In this document: piece after piece, positions 41,103 through 49,162 of the stretch
Numbering within the stretch: the stretch's first letter is position 1
Layout: the number at the start of each line of letters is the position of its first letter
Assembly: GCA_041670165.1 (NCBI GenBank)
Contig: JBAXZR010000004.1
Span: 13,360 to 77,359 of the forward strand
From: JBAXZR01 sp041670165
GTDB taxonomy: Bacteria > Bacillota > Clostridia > Christensenellales > UBA1242
Direction of reading: 5' to 3'
DNA: 64,000 nt
Translations under genes and position numbers: made by a program
Notes under the pieces: generated by a model
The model's input: the letters and a program-made list of their open reading frames with translations, nothing else
The model's database searches: none
What the model was told of the DNA's origin: nothing

Positions 41103-43166
41103 CTATAGAACAATAATTTCTATATCAATAAAAATTTCTGGTTGATTAAGAATGTATATTCTTAAAACAAAGCTTGTTGTTTTCGTAAAATACATTGTAA
41201 TTTTGTTTAGCTTTTTAAGAGAATTGTTATAAGTTACAATTCCCAAGTCAGAAGTTGAAACCAAATTGTCTACTGTGTCTTGATACAAAAGGCAATCAAA
41301 GGCAAGATTTTCATTGGATAATGACACGACAATTCTTAGCTCTGTTGAATTTACAGTTATTGAATTTGTTGTCAGTGGTGCATAGGTTTCAGCTGTTGCA
41401 TAGGTAATTGTTAAACTAATCATTTCGTTTGTAATTATCACTGGAATTGAATATATCTGATCTCCAAAAAGTATAAAACATAAACCATCTTCACCTGAGC
41501 TAATTGCACAAATATTGTTATCACTTATCTGAAACAATCCCATATTGCTTATTGCTGTAATGCTTGTTAGATTTGAAAGATAAGCATTTAAAGTCGGTAT
41601 TTCGAATTGGTAAGGCTCATAAGGAAGATTGTTAAAAGTTTTTATTTCAATTGCTGATGAACTAATGGGATTTGTGAAAATTTCTTGCACAACAAAATTT
41701 ATTATTTTTTCTTCGACCTTACTTAATAAATCATAAATTCTAATCGTTGCTTGTCCAATTCCTTTTGCCATAATTGTGTCGCCAATTATGTTTATGACTT
41801 CATCAATTTGATTAATATCAATAAATAATTCTCTAGTAAAATTTTTTTTAATAACAAATTTTGTTTTTGAAACACTTAATGAAGATTGAATGTTAGCATC
41901 ATAAAACAAAAAGTATGTATCATTTTGATATGGTGACTCAAAAACTTGTTCGTTTTCAAGTTCATTGTTTTGTGCAACGAAAGTAAATGTTTCAGCTTGT
42001 GAACAAACATTTATAATTACTGTGTTGGATTGTTTGGTAACATCTTGATGGTTATCCCAACTTTGAATACTAGTGCAAGTGAAAGAAAAACTACTAACTA
42101 GTTCAACTGAAACATTGAAAGTTATTGTTTTTTCACTTGTCAGAACTGTTTTATTCAATATATTAATATTTGCATTTGACGATAGAATTGTTTCAATATT
42201 GTTACTAGTAAAATCTAAATTCGCAACAACATAAAACGATCTTGTTTCAGTTTCTTCTTGTTTTTGAATGCTTGAAATTTCTTGAAAACTGTTGTCATAT
42301 ACCTTTAGTTCTATGTTGTTAATCTCATTTTCAACAACAATATGTGTTGTGTAGTCTAACCAATGATTTTCTGAAGCCTTGACTCTTAAAACAACATTTG
42401 TTTCACCAATACAAACAGGAGTAATTAATCCATTTTTGTCAATACTTGCCACAAGGTTGTTTTCTGAAGTAAAACTGATTTCTTGATTAAAGTTATAAGG
42501 AAAAACGGTTTGTCCCAAATTGTGGCTTTCTCCGTTCAAATTTAAGGTTAGTGAGCTTGGAACCAAAACTGAAGATGCAAACACTTTTGGTTTGCTTTCT
42601 ATTGCAATATTTGTTGATGTGAAAGTGAAATTGTCATATTGAAAATATAGGGTGAGATTATATTTTCCCTCGGTCAAGAGTTTAACTTTTCCTGTTGAAG
42701 TTGAAAAAGAACATTTTTCTGAAGATTTTGCAAAATAAGCTGTGTTGCCGTTGGTATTAAAAACTGCAATTTCTTCTCCGACAAAACCAGATATATTTTT
42801 ATTCATGTTGGTTAGAGTAAAATTTTTGTTAATAAATTGTGGATTTTCAAGAACAACTATTTTAAAACAAGTATTATTTCCGTCATCATTATAACTAATT
42901 AAAGCACTGCCAACATTTTTAGAATAAAAATTATCATTATTAATATCGACGATTTCATTGCTGTTTGTTCGTAAGCTACTGAGACTGTTTTCACTTAAAT
43001 CATTGGTGAAAACCTTTTCAAAAGGTAGCGTTTGATTTGTCGAAACAAAAAATATTTCAGATTTTAGCGAAGCATCTAAATCAATATCATTCTTATTCAA
43101 ACAACAAAACCCAACAGCGCCTGCAATGACAGCAACCACAGCCAGTACAACAAGAAACTTTTTCAT
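41103..43166 (-). CDS. Secreted or membrane-anchored Ig-like surface protein
   Basis: The 687-residue protein begins with a signal peptide or anchor (MKKFLVVLAVVAVIAGAVGF); the CC after it is not in a classical lipobox. The rest is beta-rich with many Asn, Ser and Thr. A BIG2-type unit is visible around EISFTSENNLVASIDKNGLI followed by TPVCIGETNVVLRV. Probably a cell-surface protein of unknown ligand. The start at 43166 is preferred over a codon 48 nt upstream because it gives a clean signal peptide; it has no ribosome binding site, and a strong promoter ends 7 nt before it. Confidence 0.75.
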   Translation of the reverse strand: MKKFLVVLAVVAVIAGAVGFCCLNKNDIDLDASLKSEIFFVSTNQTLPFEKVFTNDLSENSLSSLRTNSNEIVDINNDNFYSKNVGSALISYNDDGNNTCFKIVVLENPQFINKNFTLTNMNKNISGFVGEEIAVFNTNGNTAYFAKSSEKCSFSTSTGKVKLLTEGKYNLTLYFQYDNFTFTSTNIAIESKPKVFASSVLVPSSLTLNLNGESHNLGQTVFPYNFNQEISFTSENNLVASIDKNGLITPVCIGETNVVLRVKASENHWLDYTTHIVVENEINNIELKVYDNSFQEISSIQKQEETETRSFYVVANLDFTSNNIETILSSNANINILNKTVLTSEKTITFNVSVELVSSFSFTCTSIQSWDNHQDVTKQSNTVIINVCSQAETFTFVAQNNELENEQVFESPYQNDTYFLFYDANIQSSLSVSKTKFVIKKNFTRELFIDINQIDEVINIIGDTIMAKGIGQATIRIYDLLSKVEEKIINFVVQEIFTNPISSSAIEIKTFNNLPYEPYQFEIPTLNAYLSNLTSITAISNMGLFQISDNNICAISSGEDGLCFILFGDQIYSIPVIITNEMISLTITYATAETYAPLTTNSITVNSTELRIVVSLSNENLAFDCLLYQDTVDNLVSTSDLGIVTYNNSLKKLNKITMYFTKTTSFVLRIYILNQPEIFIDIEIIVL

Positions 43167-43173
43167 TTGAGAA

Positions 43174-43202
43174 ATAATAAGATTTTTGTCTAATTTTGTC
43201 AA
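43174..43202 (-). promoter_or_regulatory. Near-consensus promoter abutting the surface-protein start
   Basis: Read on the minus strand: TTGACA (43202-43197), 17-nt spacer, TATTAT (43179-43174). The ATG lies 7 nt further on. Best example in this window of a promoter that should give a leaderless mRNA. Confidence 0.75.
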
Positions 43203-43574
43203 TACATATACCACATATTTATATAAAATTATTAATTAATATTTAATTTAAAAGATTTCTAACAATTTGCACACAAAAATTATTAAAAACAGTCTAAAAA
43301 TTGTTAATTTTAATACTTAAAAACATTAATAAATAATTAATTAATCTCTTTTAGTACTAAAATTATATAATCAAAAACAAACTAACAAATTTATGGCTAA
43401 ATACTTAAAATTTTAGATAGAAATATGGAAAGAAAAACTAAAATAATTACAATAATTTTAAAAATTGAATTTCAAATGATTGTTACATTATTTAAGTAGC
43501 AAAAAACTGGATATGTATATATTGAACTCGCTAGAAAAAGGCATATAAATCTAATAAATTTAATTGTAAAATAC
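43203..43574. other. AT-rich gap upstream of tRNA-Ser
   Basis: Divergent intergenic DNA between the surface-protein promoter and the tRNA promoter. Poly-A/T stretches and short inverted repeats only; no gene recognised. Confidence 0.5.
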
Positions 43575-43603
43575 TTGACAAGAAAGGGACTATATGTTAA
43601 AGT
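43575..43603 (+). promoter_or_regulatory. tRNA-Ser promoter
   Basis: TTGACA (43575-43580), 17-nt spacer, TAAAGT (43598-43603) with TGT just before it. It should start transcription near 43610, 28 nt before the tRNA. Confidence 0.75.
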
Positions 43604-43637
43604 GTCAAAGCATTTGAAAAGCAAAAAAGTTGAATAT

Positions 43638-43725
43638 GGAGAGTTGGCAGAGCGGTCGAATGCGGCGGTCTTGAAAACCGTTAAGGTGAAAGCCTTCTGG
43701 GGTTCAAATCCCTAACTCTCCGCCA
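43638..43725 (+). tRNA. tRNA-Ser (anticodon UGA)
   Basis: Acceptor stem GGAGAGT/ACTCTCC pairs perfectly, discriminator G and an encoded CCA (43723-43725). Anticodon loop CTTGAAA gives TGA at 43672-43674. A long variable arm (AAGG/CCTT) and T-loop TTCAAAT mark it as serine class. Length 88 nt. A terminator follows directly. Confidence 0.95.
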
Positions 43726-43731
43726 GATAAG

Positions 43732-43754
43732 AAACACCCATTGGGTGTTTTTTT
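43732..43754 (+). terminator. tRNA-Ser terminator
   Basis: Stem AAACACCC/GGGTGTTT with loop ATT and a continuing T-run. Confidence 0.9.
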
Positions 43755-43758
43755 GTAA

Positions 43759-43901
43759 GGAGAGTGTTTGCAAAGCAAACGAGCGAAAGTAATGAGCGGG
43801 GGATTTGAACGAGCGGTAAAGAAAACTTTCCAGTGGAAAGTTTTTACGCTCCGCCCTGCAAGCGAACGAAAGTGAGTGGGGGAATCCCTAACTCTCCGCC
43901 A
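43759..43901 (+). repeat. tRNA-Ser-derived repeat block
   Basis: The block starts with GGAGAGT and ends with ACTCTCCGCCA, the two ends of the tRNA-Ser just upstream, so it could still form the acceptor stem. The 19 bases AATCCCTAACTCTCCGCCA at 43883-43901 are identical to 43707-43725. The interior contains an inverted copy of the T-arm (GGGATTTGAAC at 43800-43810), a hairpin GTTTGC-AAA-GCAAAC (43766-43780) and a long hairpin with AAAACTTTCC/GGAAAGTTTT. No tRNA core is left. Confidence 0.75.
43821..43855 (+). repeat. Hairpin-bearing direct repeat, copy 1
   Basis: 35 nt containing the perfect stem AAAACTTTCC-AGT-GGAAAGTTTT and ending ACGCTCCGCC. Copy 2 is at 44110 with one difference. Flanking GAGCG and CGCTC extend the stem outward. 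Confidence 0.85.
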
Positions 43902-43908
43902 CATGAAT

Positions 43909-43941
43909 AGCCCATAAACACTAGTGTTTATGGGCTTTTTT
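43909..43941 (+). terminator. Strong hairpin with T-run after the tRNA-derived block
   Basis: Perfect 12-bp stem AGCCCATAAACA/TGTTTATGGGCT with loop CTAG, followed by T-run. Works as an intrinsic terminator on the + strand. Confidence 0.85.
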
Positions 43942-44109
43942 AATTCGTTTTTAAAACTGCAATAATTTTGTCAAAAGTGCCATTTAACCCCATTAAAACC
44001 CATATAAATTTGTTAAATCTGCAATGATTGTGCAATATAACTGCAACTGCACTGCAATAATACTGCAATGACACTGCAAAAATACCGTAAAAATGCGGTA
44101 ATAGATTCA
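43942..44109. other. Gap with clustered CTGCAA words
   Basis: No gene. About seven copies of CTGCAA or close variants occur between 43957 and 44079 with uneven spacing (several 11 nt apart). Could be a decayed array or chance. Confidence 0.4.
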
Positions 44110-44161
44110 GAAAACTTTCCAGTGGAAAATTTTTACGCTCCGCCACAGGAAAAGCCCATAA
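44110..44161 (+). repeat. Hairpin-bearing direct repeat, copy 2
   Basis: Positions 44110-44144 match copy 1 at 34 of 35 bases. The match then jumps: copy 2 continues with ACAGGAAAAGCCCATAA, like the sequence after the end of the tRNA-derived block (ACATGAATAGCCCATAA). The missing part in copy 2 lies between two CTCCGCC words, which fits a deletion by recombination between them. Confidence 0.8.
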
Positions 44162-44238
44162 TCTTTTTTTAGAAACATTTTCATTTTTTACTACGGAAAA
44201 CAGAAAGTTGTATGATACAATTAATAAGAGGTATTTTT

Positions 44239-44835
44239 ATGTTTTTAGGATTTTTTAAAAATGCAGATTATTCTAATCCCAGTGTTTATTTAAAACAAGG
44301 AGAACAGACAAAATTTATTTTTAATGAAACTGATTTAAAATCTTTTAAACAAGAACTCGGCGAAATTAAATTAGATAAAGATTTATTTAAAATTATCACC
44401 TATATTAATTTAAAAAAAAATTATTCTTCGAAGAGAAAATTTGAAAAGTTTTCAAGGACGGCAAAAGAAATTTTTTTAAGTGGGGATTACTCAGGAGGTT
44501 GTACGGACTACGCTTTGGTATTTGAAACAATAGCAAGGCAACTAGGAATACCCACTATTCATGTTCAGTTGGCTGATTTAGATTGGATTGAAGATTTAAA
44601 TTCTGGATTAAATGGCGTTAGAGGACATCACATATGTGAGTGTTATATAAATAATAAATGGGTGTGTGTTGATGTCGTAGAAAATAATATTAATGGAATT
44701 TATGAAAAAGAATCCTTAATAGTTGGAAATCGAAAGTGCTTTGCAAAGTCTTTAGATGTTTTTGAAACAGGTATTCATTCATTAGAAGAAAATAACAGAA
44801 TTATGAAAAAATTATTTTTGCGAAATAACAATTAA
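44239..44835 (+). CDS. Transglutaminase-like cysteine protein
   Basis: The 198-residue protein has a transglutaminase-like triad: Cys88 in GGCTDYA, His130 or His131 in GHHICECY and Asp145 in WVCVDV. Bacterial members act as proteases, peptide cyclases or amidohydrolases. No signal peptide, so it should be cytosolic. The ATG at 44239 has AAGAGG 7 nt upstream; an in-frame ATG at 44212 overlaps an extended -10 (TGATACAAT, 44214-44222) that probably is its promoter. Confidence 0.75.
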   Translation: MFLGFFKNADYSNPSVYLKQGEQTKFIFNETDLKSFKQELGEIKLDKDLFKIITYINLKKNYSSKRKFEKFSRTAKEIFLSGDYSGGCTDYALVFETIARQLGIPTIHVQLADLDWIEDLNSGLNGVRGHHICECYINNKWVCVDVVENNINGIYEKESLIVGNRKCFAKSLDVFETGIHSLEENNRIMKKLFLRNNN

Positions 44836-44910
44836 TTAAAGGGATAATGGAATTTGATTATTTTGCAATCTTTTTGATTTATTTTGATTATTCAAAAAAG
44901 TTAGGAAGAA

Positions 44911-44936
44911 TGTAGTGAACCCCAAAAGTTGGACTA
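44911..44936 (+). mobile_element. Left end of an IS3-family element
   Basis: TGTAGTGAACCCCAAAAG followed by TTGGAC is the terminal inverted repeat type of IS150/IS3 elements (TG at the tip, GAACCCC core). Its orientation places the element to the right. No matching right end is found up to 45605. Confidence 0.7.
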
Positions 44937-45170
44937 AATGAGCTTTAGATTAAATACACTTACGCTCATTTCTTTAAGTAGCTTTATAGTTTTATCATAT
45001 TGGTCGGAAGAATTAACAAGAAAACAAATTTCTTCTAAATAGTTTTCATATTTACGAAACAAATTATATTTACCATCAGGAATTAAAAGGCTGGAAAAAG
45101 AGTGTAACAATTCTTCTACACTGTATTGCTTATTTTTATATTTTTCATAAATAATTACTAAATTTTCCAT
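44934..45170 (-). CDS. Hypothetical 78-aa protein inside the IS remnant
   Basis: No family recognised. Charged helical protein whose stop codon lies inside the IS end. It has a good promoter of its own (see next entry) and begins 9 nt after the -10 box with only AGAG upstream. Its place between the IS end and the transposase 3' end suggests a passenger gene, or insertion of unrelated DNA into the IS. Confidence 0.5.
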   Translation of the reverse strand: MENLVIIYEKYKNKQYSVEELLHSFSSLLIPDGKYNLFRKYENYLEEICFLVNSSDQYDKTIKLLKEMSVSVFNLKLI

Positions 45171-45179
45171 AATATCTCT

Positions 45180-45207
45180 ATTATAACATTTTTAATTTTT
45201 TTGTAAA
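45180..45207 (-). promoter_or_regulatory. Promoter of the 78-aa gene
   Basis: Minus strand: TTTACA (45207-45202), 16-nt spacer, TGT, then perfect TATAAT (45185-45180). The leader would be only about 3 nt. Confidence 0.6.
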
Positions 45208-45211
45208 GATT

Positions 45212-45352
45212 TTAAGCAGTATTTTGCAGCCTAAACTGTACGGGGCTCATTTTTAGTTTTAGTTGAATGCGGTTGTTGTTAAAATAGTGAATGTAGTTGT
45301 GCAAGGCCTCAATAAAATCTTCAGAAGATTTGTAGTGGTGGTTGTAATACAT
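45212..45352 (-). pseudogene. IS3-family transposase (OrfB) C-terminal fragment
   Basis: Forty-six codons plus stop translate to the C-terminus of an IS150-type integrase-fold transposase: ALHNYIHYFNNNRIQLKLK, then MSPVQFRLQ, with one residue missing before MSP. The catalytic DDE domain is absent; upstream the frame runs into a poly-T stretch (45351-45360). It is a dead remnant. Confidence 0.85.
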
Positions 45353-45605
45353 TTTTTTTTTAATGCTGGAGTGTTAGGGATTTAATGAGTTTTTACTATT
45401 TTTTGGACAAATCTTTTATTTCCTCATATATTTTATCAATTAACTCTTTTTCATAACCCCTCCAGCACAAAGATACATCACTATCAACTTTTTTTGAGAT
45501 ATAAAACTTAAATTATTATATAGCAAACTCCATAAATCTGAAAGCAAAATATATAAGTAAAAAAAACTGAGAAAATCAGAATAAATTATTATAAGGAGAT
45601 AATTT
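45353..45605. other. Gap with a possible gene remnant
   Basis: On the minus strand 45396-45512 keeps a 38-codon open frame without Met that reads like the end of a gene (DSDVSLCWRGYEKELIDKIY and a Lys-rich tail). Its origin is not recognised. The AAGGAG for the next + strand gene is at 45593-45598. Confidence 0.35.
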
Positions 45606-45905
45606 ATGACAAAAACACACAATTTTTATTTTGAGGGTGGAGAAATATTAAGTAAAATATCAGCATCTTGGTTTGTTGCGTATGCATATTATATTTATGT
45701 CGATTCTTCGTTTAGAGCTTGGGATTGTAAAATAACCACTTTAAATTTTCGCATGTCAAAGTTTGTTTGCTCTAAGCGATATCATAATATTTGGCTTGAG
45801 CAAGTATTAAAAATGGAACAATTAGATAAAAATTTAAATAGTGTTGGCTTAAATTCATGCGAAATAAAATTTTTAGCAAATGAAATTCTTAAAAAAATCA
45901 GCTAA
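45606..45905 (+). CDS. Hypothetical protein (99 aa)
   Basis: No family recognised. The 99-residue protein has an aromatic-rich first half (SASWFVAYAYYIYVDSS) too polar to be a clear TM helix. Start follows AAGGAG. It sits beside the IS remnant in the accessory region. Confidence 0.55.
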   Translation: MTKTHNFYFEGGEILSKISASWFVAYAYYIYVDSSFRAWDCKITTLNFRMSKFVCSKRYHNIWLEQVLKMEQLDKNLNSVGLNSCEIKFLANEILKKIS

Positions 45906-46019
45906 ATATTATTTTCATAAAATCAGTGATATGAATATTTAACTTTTTTTCAATGTAAAATTTTTATTATAGAATGCATTGAAATGTTTTTCATGATACA
46001 ATTTATGTTAGAGGTGAAT

Positions 46020-46571
46020 ATGGAAGAAATGCTTGATGTTTTTGATGGAAACGGAAATTTTGTAAAAATAGTTTCAAAAAAAGAGGCTCACCAAATTGAA
46101 AATGGGAAAGTTGTCTTTCCTTATTATCATAAGAATGTTCATATTTGGTTTGTAAACGATAAAGGAGAATGCCTTGTTCAAAAGAGAGCAGCTTGCAAAA
46201 AAAATTTACCAAACTTGTGGGATATTCCAAGTGCAGGACATGTTCAAGCGGGCGAAGATTTGATTTCAGCATGCCAGAGAGAAACACTTGAGGAATTAGA
46301 TTTAAAATTTTCAGGATCAAAATTTGAATATTGTGGCGAATTTGTGTATGAAGAAGCAAAAGAATTTACTTATCATTACATGGTTCATGACAACACCCCA
46401 ATTGCAAAATTGACACTTCAAAAAGAAGAAGTTGCAGAAGCAAAATGGCTTCCTTTTGATGAGTTTAATAAGTTTATTTATTCAAATGAATTTTGTCCTC
46501 ACCCAAAAGAATACAAAGAGTTTGTTTTGAAAAACATTATGCAATTTTTAAAACAAACCATTAATAATTGA
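46020..46571 (+). CDS. Nudix hydrolase, IPP-isomerase-like
   Basis: The 183-residue protein has a Nudix box GHVQAGEDLISACQRETLEE at about residues 79-98 (the later Gly is Asp) and the N-terminal layout EEMLDVFDGNG ... HKNVHIWFVNDKGECLVQKR of the isopentenyl-diphosphate isomerase-like Nudix group (YfcD type). It probably hydrolyses a nucleotide-diphosphate compound. The ATG at 46020 follows AGAGGTG; an extended -10 (TGATACAAT, 45994-46002) lies upstream. Its 3' end overlaps fhs by 24 nt on the other strand. Confidence 0.85.
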   Translation: MEEMLDVFDGNGNFVKIVSKKEAHQIENGKVVFPYYHKNVHIWFVNDKGECLVQKRAACKKNLPNLWDIPSAGHVQAGEDLISACQRETLEELDLKFSGSKFEYCGEFVYEEAKEFTYHYMVHDNTPIAKLTLQKEEVAEAKWLPFDEFNKFIYSNEFCPHPKEYKEFVLKNIMQFLKQTINN

Positions 46572-48179
46572 ATGGTTGTCAATTGTCATTTTTGTTGCCG
46601 CAGGCTCTTTTGAAAGCCCCGGCATAAGCATGATTTTTCCGCAAATTACAACCAAAAATCCTGCTCCATTTCTTATTTCAATGTCTTCAATTTCAACAAC
46701 AAAATCTTTTGGAGCACCTAGCAAATGCTCATCTGCACTTAAACTATATTGAGTTTTTGCAATGATTATTGGAATTTTGTTTAGTCCTAGCTTATAAATA
46801 TAATCCAAGCTTTCTTTGGATTTTTTGCTTAGAGAAATTTCTTTTCCACCATATATCTTAACAACTATATCTTTAATTTTGTTTTCAACAGACTCATTAA
46901 GGTCATACGAAAATGAAAATTTGGAATTGTCTTTTTGGCACTGTTCAATCACTTTTTCAGCCAAAATTAGTCCACCTTTTCCACCTTTTGCCCAAACTTC
47001 ATTAACCACCAAATCATCACCGACAAGTTCTTTTAAAAGTGCAATTTCTTTTTGTGTGTCAGAGTCAAATTTGTTTAATGTAACAACATATGGCAATTTG
47101 AAAACATTTTTGATTGTGTCAATGTGCTTTTGCAAATTTGCGTAACCCATTTTTACTGCCTGCAAATTTTCAGTTTTGACATTTTCAATTTTTACACCAC
47201 CATGCAGTTTTAATGCTCTTATGGTTGCAACAATCACCACGCAACTAGGTTTTAAATTTGCAATTCTACACTTAAAATCCAAAAACTTTTCTGCACCTAA
47301 GTCTGATCCAAATCCCGCTTCTGTAACAACGAAGTCAGCAAGTGAGCACGCCATTTTTGTGGCAACAATGCTGTTGCAACCATGTGCAATATTAGCAAAA
47401 GGACCGCAATGAATAATTGCTGGTGTTCCCTTAAGTGTTTGCACAAGATTTGGCTTCAATGCATCATTCAACAAAATTGCCATGCTGTCTTGAGCGGATA
47501 AATCTTTGGCGTAAACAGGTTCATTTTTGTAATTTAATCCAACAATAATTTTGCCAAGTCTTTCTTTTAAGTCTTCCAAATTTTCAGCCAAACATAAAAT
47601 TGCCATGACTTCGCTTGCGGCAGTAATGACAAATTTTTCTTTTCTTGGTTGTCTTCCAAAAATCTCAATTTCTCTTAATGCTCTGTCATTCATATCAAGG
47701 CATCTGTTAAACAAAACTTTGTCGGGGTTTATATTTAATGCATTCCCTTGAAAAATATGGTTATCAATCAATGCACATAGCAAATTGTTGGCTGAAGTTA
47801 TGGCATGAAAATCACCATTGAAATGCAAATTTATATCTTCCATTGGAACGACTTGGCTTAATCCACCACCAGTTGCTCCGCCTTTAACTCCAAAAACAGG
47901 ACCAAGAGAAGGCTCTCTAAGTGCCAAACAGACTTTTTTATGTAAAATAGACAAAGCATCAGCAAGTCCAATTGAAACAGTTGTTTTGCCTTCTCCAGCT
48001 TTTGTTGGATTGATTGCAGTAACCAAAATTAGATTTGATTTTTTAGTTGCAACTTTTTTATCGATTTTTGCCTTGTATTTTCCATACAAAATCAAATCGC
48101 TTTCAGTTAAACCTAGTTTTTTTGCAATGGTTACAATTTTCTTTGGTTTATAATTTCTTGCAATTTCAATATCTGTCAT
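46548..48179 (-). CDS. fhs: Formate-tetrahydrofolate ligase
   Basis: Joins formate to tetrahydrofolate using ATP, feeding one-carbon units to purine synthesis and, in acetogens, the Wood-Ljungdahl pathway. The 543-residue product has the P-loop PTKAGEGKTT at 58-67, then GVKGGATGGG and the conserved HFNGDFHAITSANNLL. Usual length is about 555. Start follows AAGGAG. No other folate gene is adjacent. Confidence 0.97.
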   Translation of the reverse strand: MTDIEIARNYKPKKIVTIAKKLGLTESDLILYGKYKAKIDKKVATKKSNLILVTAINPTKAGEGKTTVSIGLADALSILHKKVCLALREPSLGPVFGVKGGATGGGLSQVVPMEDINLHFNGDFHAITSANNLLCALIDNHIFQGNALNINPDKVLFNRCLDMNDRALREIEIFGRQPRKEKFVITAASEVMAILCLAENLEDLKERLGKIIVGLNYKNEPVYAKDLSAQDSMAILLNDALKPNLVQTLKGTPAIIHCGPFANIAHGCNSIVATKMACSLADFVVTEAGFGSDLGAEKFLDFKCRIANLKPSCVVIVATIRALKLHGGVKIENVKTENLQAVKMGYANLQKHIDTIKNVFKLPYVVTLNKFDSDTQKEIALLKELVGDDLVVNEVWAKGGKGGLILAEKVIEQCQKDNSKFSFSYDLNESVENKIKDIVVKIYGGKEISLSKKSKESLDYIYKLGLNKIPIIIAKTQYSLSADEHLLGAPKDFVVEIEDIEIRNGAGFLVVICGKIMLMPGLSKEPAATKMTIDNHSIINGLF

Positions 48180-48204
48180 TCTTGGAACTCCTTAATTAAA
48201 AAAA

Positions 48205-48232
48205 ATTATATCACAAACAAATGAGCAAGCAA
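48205..48232 (-). promoter_or_regulatory. fhs promoter
   Basis: Minus strand: TTGCTT (48232-48227), 16-nt spacer, TGA, then TATAAT (48210-48205). Leader of about 20 nt before the ATG. Confidence 0.65.
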
Positions 48233-48392
48233 AATCTTAAAACAAAAATTTACTTTTTCTAGTCCATTTTGGAATTTTTTTTTAATTTGTCAGTCTGTTT
48301 TTAATCAAAGAATTTCATGTTTTGTTTTTGAAGAATAATTATTTTGACATTTTTTTGATGAAAAGGATATAAAGAAATGTTGGAGAGATTGT

Positions 48393-48884
48393 ATGCTCAC
48401 TGAAATTAAATATAACCGTGAAAAAGTGTTTAATTATGCTAAGAAATGGGCTTATAAAAGAAATCCTGAATATCTAAACTTTGACGAATATGGTGGAGAT
48501 TGCACAAATTTTGCTTCTCAATGTTTGCTTGCGGGTTCTTCTGTTATGAACTTTATACCGATTATGGGTTGGTATTATCTAAATGCGTATAACAGAACTC
48601 CATCATGGACAAGTGCTGAAGCTTTAGGACAATTTTTGTTAAATAATAAGGGGCAAGGACCTTATGCCGTTGCAGTATATCCAAATGAAATACAAATTGG
48701 AGATATTGTGCAATTACAAGATTCTTCAGGAACACATTATCACTCTTTTATTATTTGTGGGGTTACGAGAAATGAAATATATGTTGCAGGACACAGTGAA
48801 GATAGGTGGATGTATCCCTTATCTAATTACAAATTTGTAAATTTTAGATTTATTCATATAACAAACGCAAGAAAAGAAAAATAA
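48393..48884 (+). CDS. Amidase-domain protein (Amidase_6 type)
   Basis: The 163-residue protein matches the Amidase_6 domain: NREKVFNYAKKWAYKRNPEY, GGDCTNFASQCLLAG with the presumed catalytic Cys, and HYHSFIICG with the His. Such domains cleave peptidoglycan or polyglutamate-type amides and are usually secreted, but no signal peptide is seen here. Start follows GGAGAG. Confidence 0.85.
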   Translation: MLTEIKYNREKVFNYAKKWAYKRNPEYLNFDEYGGDCTNFASQCLLAGSSVMNFIPIMGWYYLNAYNRTPSWTSAEALGQFLLNNKGQGPYAVAVYPNEIQIGDIVQLQDSSGTHYHSFIICGVTRNEIYVAGHSEDRWMYPLSNYKFVNFRFIHITNARKEK

Positions 48885-49162
48885 ATTTAAAATTTGAATA
48901 GTATGAGATTAAATAAATTCCATTGTAATATTTCACAATTTGAAGTTTAATCATAATAATTTTTTTTAAAAAATTATAAGAATCATTTTTTAGTAGATAT
49001 TAGATATTTTAAATGTGTAACTAAAAAATTAAACATATATTTACATATTAAATTATATATCAAAAAAATTCTTATACACAAAAATGAAAAATTAACATAA
49101 TTTTATATATTGTCATTTTCTTTATATCTAATATCATATTAAATATAATTAAGGAGATAAAT

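Noticed and set aside
43704..43904. Minus-strand 66-codon frame across tRNA-Ser and its repeat
   Set aside because: It is the complement of the tRNA and tRNA-derived block.
43638..44161. CRISPR array
   Set aside because: Repeats are two diverged copies with hairpins, unequal spacing and tRNA-derived sequence; no cas genes in the window.
45440..45622. 60-codon minus-strand frame before the 99-aa gene
   Set aside because: Low-complexity Tyr/Leu/Ser translation, overlaps the start of a better-supported gene.
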